NCBI RefSeq assembly: GCF_004027225.2
Contig: NC_046358.1
Span: 6,851,284 to 6,915,283 of the forward strand
From: Strigops habroptila
Lineage: Eukaryota > Chordata > Aves > Psittaciformes > Psittacidae
DNA length: 64,000 nt
Direction of reading: 5' to 3'
The position numbers were made by a program, and so were the translations under genes. Below, in pieces: positions 60,050-64,000 of this stretch (its first letter is position 1; the number at the start of each line of letters is the position of its first letter). The notes beneath the pieces were generated by a model. The model saw only the letters and a program-made list of their open reading frames with translations, searched no databases and had not been told where the DNA came from.

Positions 60050-60450
60050 TGTGCCGTGCGTCATCGGGCCGCCCCGGGCGCTCTCTGCTTTACTGGCAGG
60101 GAAGATGAATGCGCAGTTTCTGAAGCTCTGCCCGTAGCCGGGTGCTCCTCCTGCCTCCCGGCCTGCCCCAGCCGTCCCAGCCATCCCAGTGGCTGCGGCA
60201 GCGGCAGGCACCAGCCGCTGTCCCCGGGCACACTGCGCTCCCAGCAAAGGGCTTGCTGCAGGAGCGCGGCTCTGCAATACCGCCCCAAACCCATTTGCGC
60301 TGCTCCGGCAGCATTTTCCCAGCCTCTCTCCCGTCTATCCCCGCAGGGATGCAGCCTCTGCCGGGACAACCGAATCCTCCCACGATGGGCCCGCTGCAGC
60401 ACGTGATGCTGACTTTCCCCTTTGGATGAGAAAGCACCTCAGTCTGCAGG
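60050..60450. promoter_or_regulatory. GC-rich, CpG-dense island
   Basis: From GCCGTGCGTCATCGGGCCGC to the region near GGTGTCGCCGCCAGCGAG. It is CpG-dense (GCCCCGGGCGC, CTGCGGCAGCGGCAG, GGAGCGCGGC) with open frames on both strands because of base composition. It contains TGCGTCA (CRE/AP-1-like). No gene was recognised; a candidate promoter, possibly of a non-coding transcript or of a gene outside the window. Confidence 0.5.
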
Positions 60451-60639
60451 GCTGGGGTGTCGCCGCCAGCGAGATCCCAGCATGATCCTTGGCTTCTCCC
60501 TGTGTCCCTGCTGCCACTGAGCTACGTAAGCAGGCGCTCACCAGGGGAAGCTGAGGGTTAAGCTTGGTGGCAGGGTGAGACACTTATAGGATGGCGGAGG
60601 AAGAGCAGGACCATGATTTATTCACAAATAAATGGTAGA

Positions 60640-60835
60640 TTCTTCACTGTGAGGGTGCTGAGGTGCTGGCACAGGTTGCCCAGAGAAGCTGTGGCTGCCC
60701 CATCCCTGGCAGGTTGGATGGGGCTTGGAGCAACCTGGTCTGGTGGAAGGTTTCCCTGCCCGTGGCAGGGAGTTGGAACTCGGTGAGCTTTAAGGTCCCT
60801 TCCAACTAAAACCAATCTATGAATCTGACTTGAGT
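60640..60835 (+). repeat. CR1 LINE 3' end, sense, with internal deletion
   Basis: Has the TTCTTCACTGTGAGGGTGCT and CAGAGAAGCTGTGGCTGCCC blocks and ends at CCAATCTATGAATCTGA. The stretch from GGCAG to GGTTGGATGGGGCTTGGAGC is shorter than in other copies, so a piece is missing. Confidence 0.9.
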
Positions 60836-61964
60836 GCCCTGAGTTTAACAGCAGTGATGGCACCAGCGGCAAAAGCATTCACATGTGGGTGGCCACTTAG
60901 AAATCACCAGTGCTGTCCCCACCAGCAAGCTCCACCAGCACAATAGTGGCAGCACGACCGCAGGGGCGCTGCAGGAAGGGGCTTTGCTGTCCCTGCTTGA
61001 CTCACGAACCTCCCATCCATCCTCCTCTGCAGGCCTGTGGATATTCCTCCATGGGAGGCTGACCCTCGCCACCAGCAGAGTGAGGTCTGCAGGGAACATT
61101 GGGCATCATCCCCAGGCCTGGCTCCGAGGCTGCTGCTCTTCCCTGTGCGCCACAAGCCTGGGGAAGGTTTCAGAAGCGCCTGGCTTGCTTTCTGAGAAAA
61201 CAAGGAAAGAGAGATTTACCCTAAGCCCTGGGAAGCCCGTGTATTTTCATTGTATTTTAATTTTAAGAGATTGTCTGCCCTGCCCAAGATTATCTCATGG
61301 GAAAGAAAAGCCTGGCTCAGTGACTCGTGGTGAAACTTGTCCCCGAGCCAGATTTCCCCGCACCTGATGTTCCTCCATAGCAGCAGAAACCAGAGTATTT
61401 CAGTTCACAACACTGCCCCAGGGGCAGCGCTGGGGATAAGGGGATGGAGGGGGAGGATGGGACCCACATCTCCTCCTGCTCTTCCAGAACAAGTCCAGCA
61501 GGTTTGGATGCCGAGCTGCTCAGTCCCGGAGCTGGAAAGGGCATGGTGTCACCCTGGGAACCAGGATCACGTGGGGCTGCAGTGCAGGGAACCTGTCTCA
61601 GGGATACGTTGAAACATACCCTGCGCTCTTGTGCAATAGGTCTTTGCAAGTACAATGCTGTCTTTATACGGTGGGAACGGAGAGCCCAGGGCTGGACTCC
61701 ACAGAGGCATGAGTAAGCAGCTTCCAGGAGGCCCAGGTGCCGGCTGGGCCAGCTCTTTGATTCCGCTTCTGGGAGCAGATGCAGACTGGGAGCTGGGTAT
61801 TGACCAGCATCCTCCAGTACAGGAGGACAGTCTTGGAGCTGTATGTGGTAAAATTTGAGTGGTTTATTTGTATAAATGCTTTATTGGCTCTGGGGAAACC
61901 TTATAACAGTCTTACAATACCTAAAGGGAGTTTACAAGAAATCTGAAGAGGGCTTTTTACAAGG

Positions 61965-62250
61965 GCCTGTAGTGGTAAGACGAGGGGGAATGGCTTTAAA
62001 CTGACAGAGGGGAGATTTAGATTAGACATTAGGCAGAAGCTCTTCCCTGTGAGGGTGCTGAGGCGCTGGCACAGGGTGCGCAGAGAAGCTGTGGCTGCCC
62101 CATCCCTGGCAGTGTTCAAGGCCAGGTTGGACACAGGGGCTTAGAGCAACCTGCTCTAGTGGAAGGTGTCCCTGCCCGTGGCAGGGGGTTGGAACTGGAT
62201 GAGCTCTAAGGTCCCTTCAACCCAAACCATTCCATGATGCTATGATCTCC
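61965..62250 (+). repeat. CR1 LINE 3' end, sense
   Basis: GGCCTGTAGTGGTAAGACGA, TTTAGATTAGACATTAGGCA and CACAGGGTGCGCAGAGAAGC, ending CATTCCATGATGCTATGAT. Standard 5'-truncated copy. Confidence 0.92.
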
Positions 62251-64000
62251 CAGGCCCACTATCGAGCAATTTAGCATGGCTCCAAGTGTAAGGGAGAGCC
62301 AAGATGTTTAAGCAGACCAAGCGGGCCAAGGACAGCCTCCTGGGCACAGAGGACTCGGCATGGTTGGAAGAGCAGCAGTCTGAGCGAAGCACAGGTTGCA
62401 GGAGGACAAACGTTTCTTGTGGTGCCAGTGCCTGTCAGAGCAGTGCCTCTGCTCACTCCTGCTCCTCCGGCATTCCCACACTGCTATTTGCAAGGCCACA
62501 GAGAGGACTGCAGGAGGGAACCAATCTAACCCAGACCAGGGGCTGGAAGGCATTAGGAGCAAAGCTGTAGCAGAGTACTTAGCTGCCACTACAGCTGAGA
62601 AAAGTCAAACCAGCCCCTGCTTCCAAGCTGGAAATGGTTGCCTAATTGATACACAGCATTGAATTTGGAGCGATCTGAACAGAATAGCCAGTTAGCACCT
62701 GAGGATTAAATTGGGGGGTGTTAAGAAGGTGATAAGGTTGTTAACACAATCATACCCCTGCAGAAAATGGGAGAGGATGCCATTCCCACGTAGTTGCATT
62801 TCAGCAGGGTTCAAGCACCACCAGGTTCATGCTGCTGGACTCATGTGAGCTCCTGACCTGGTAATAATTCAGCTTGTCCCTTCAAAGTTAATAGGATGTA
62901 GCCTAAAGGGCATGAAGATCTCCTGAAGGGACCTTTCAGACTTGCCCTTCTGGCGCTGGCAGGAGCTGTGCTGAGTCAGACGAAACTTCGTATTATTTTG
63001 GGGATTAATTCCCAGTTAGGGTTAAGTGGAAGCTTGGGAAAACTGGGAACCTTCTTGGCACAGCTGAGCTCATTTAGGGTGTGCTACCTACAGAGAAAGG
63101 AAACAAAAGGGTCCTTTCCACACCATGTTCCTACCATTGCTGGTATCTGTGCTCAGCATCTTTGGACATGGCAGCAGAGGGTGGCAGCTAGCACACCAGC
63201 TTCATGCAGAAGTACACACCATGGTACGTACCAGTACTGAAGTACTTGCAGTATTGCTTATTCTGGCGGGAAAGCCCTGGTGAGTTACTCTGCTGGATGC
63301 AGGAGTTTGCTGATACAAGTGAGAGACCAGAGCAAGAAAGAAGGTTATAGAGAGTTTCTACCCTATAGGCACATTGGTGTGTTTTAGCATTTGATGCTGA
63401 CCTTTGCGCTATGGAGCAAGTCAGATCAACTAATCATAAGGATCCTCTCTGGCATTAACGTAAATGACACTCATGTGGAATTGTGCTGGCGTAGTAATGG
63501 GCTTGGCTAGCTTCATGCAGCCCCGTGGGGTGGTTTGTGTTAGCAACAGTCTCCCAGGAACCCTCCTGTGCTCTCAGCATCATCTGAAAATACAGGTTGG
63601 TCAAGCAGCAGGAACAAGCCCAAACTGTACCAGAGCCAGGTAGCAACGCAGGTCCATTACTGCAGCATGGAGTGGACTAGAGCAAGGCTTTAAAGATGCC
63701 TCAGGTGGCTTTGGTAGGACACTCTATTTAATGAGATGGATTCACCCCCACCCCGGGAGCTCGGCTTTGTTCATGGGTTTCAGGGAGTTTTAGGGTGCTT
63801 ATTGTGCACACGGCAGGATATGGCTCAGTGGGATGACTCACTCGCTGTAAAGCTAATTCACACTTTGCTGCTATTTCCATTCACAGGTTTTCTGTAAGCT
63901 TTAATGCTGGGAAGCTGCAAAGCTGGGTGCCGGCTCCAAATAATCCCTCAGGTCGTTTCACATCCAGCAAACAGCAGACTGCAGGAGGACAGCTCCCACA

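Larger units (their letters stand above)
45431..64000. other. Region downstream of SPINT1 with no recognised protein gene
   Basis: Contains CR1 copies, two CpG islands and unique DNA. Open frames up to 198 codons (53161-53757 +, 53038-53556 - and others) have no family signature, are biased or overlap on both strands, and lack plausible splice structure. RHOV motifs (P-loop GDGAVGKSS, WDTAGQ) were not seen in any listed frame. Confidence 0.6.

Noticed and set aside
60885-61367. 160-codon + strand open frame
   Set aside because: No family resemblance; GC-rich composition reduces stop codons. Overlapping open frames on the minus strand point to chance.
1-64000. Endogenous retrovirus or DNA transposon
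   Set aside because: No gag/pol/env-like frames, no paired long terminal repeats, and no transposase motifs were noticed; the recognisable mobile DNA is CR1.
1-64000. CRISPR arrays, bacterial operons, toxin systems
   Set aside because: Intron-exon structure and CR1 content show vertebrate DNA; no regular repeat-spacer pattern is present.

Overview
The window is vertebrate nuclear DNA, almost certainly from a bird. Three things show this: many short 3' ends of CR1 LINEs carrying the avian ATTCTATG-type terminal repeat, genes split into small GT-AG exons, and the gene order ZFYVE19 - PPP1R14D - SPINT1, which I recall from human 15q15. There are no bacterial operons, CRISPR arrays or phage genes. 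Most open frames in the window are chance or antisense frames.

Layout. 1-4423 (+): the last five coding exons (173 codons) of ZFYVE19/ANCHR, ending in a B-box-like cysteine cluster. 4424-9811: 3' UTR and convergent intergenic DNA. 9812-17000 (-): a complete four-exon PPP1R14D (126 codons), a CPI-17-type PP1 inhibitor whose long first intron holds several CR1 copies. 17001-26293: divergent intergenic DNA shared by the PPP1R14D and SPINT1 upstream regions. 26337-43634 (+): complete SPINT1/HAI-1 in ten coding exons (504 codons), with signal peptide, MANSC domain, PKD-like domain, Kunitz 1, LDLa, Kunitz 2, transmembrane helix and short tail. Its 3' UTR runs to about 45.43 kb. 45.43-64.0 kb: no recognisable protein gene; CR1 copies, two GC-rich CpG-dense islands (about 46.58-46.99 and 60.05-60.45 kb) and unexplained unique DNA. 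RHOV, the gene that follows SPINT1 in human as I recall, was not found.

How the genes relate. They are neighbours by conserved synteny, not a pathway. ZFYVE19 acts in the abscission (NoCut) checkpoint with the ESCRT/VPS4 machinery. PPP1R14D inhibits PP1 catalytic subunit when phosphorylated. SPINT1 is an epithelial membrane inhibitor of matriptase, HGFA and related serine proteases.

The most notable coding observation is that Kunitz domain 2 of this SPINT1 has threonine at the protease-contacting P1 position, where human has lysine, while Kunitz 1 keeps its arginine. The most notable non-coding observation is a 30-bp sequence shared by the flanks of two nearby CR1 3' ends, which could be a LINE 3' transduction. 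I found no clearly undescribed multi-gene system. All calls come from reading the sequence and from remembered family sequences; no alignment or database search was run.
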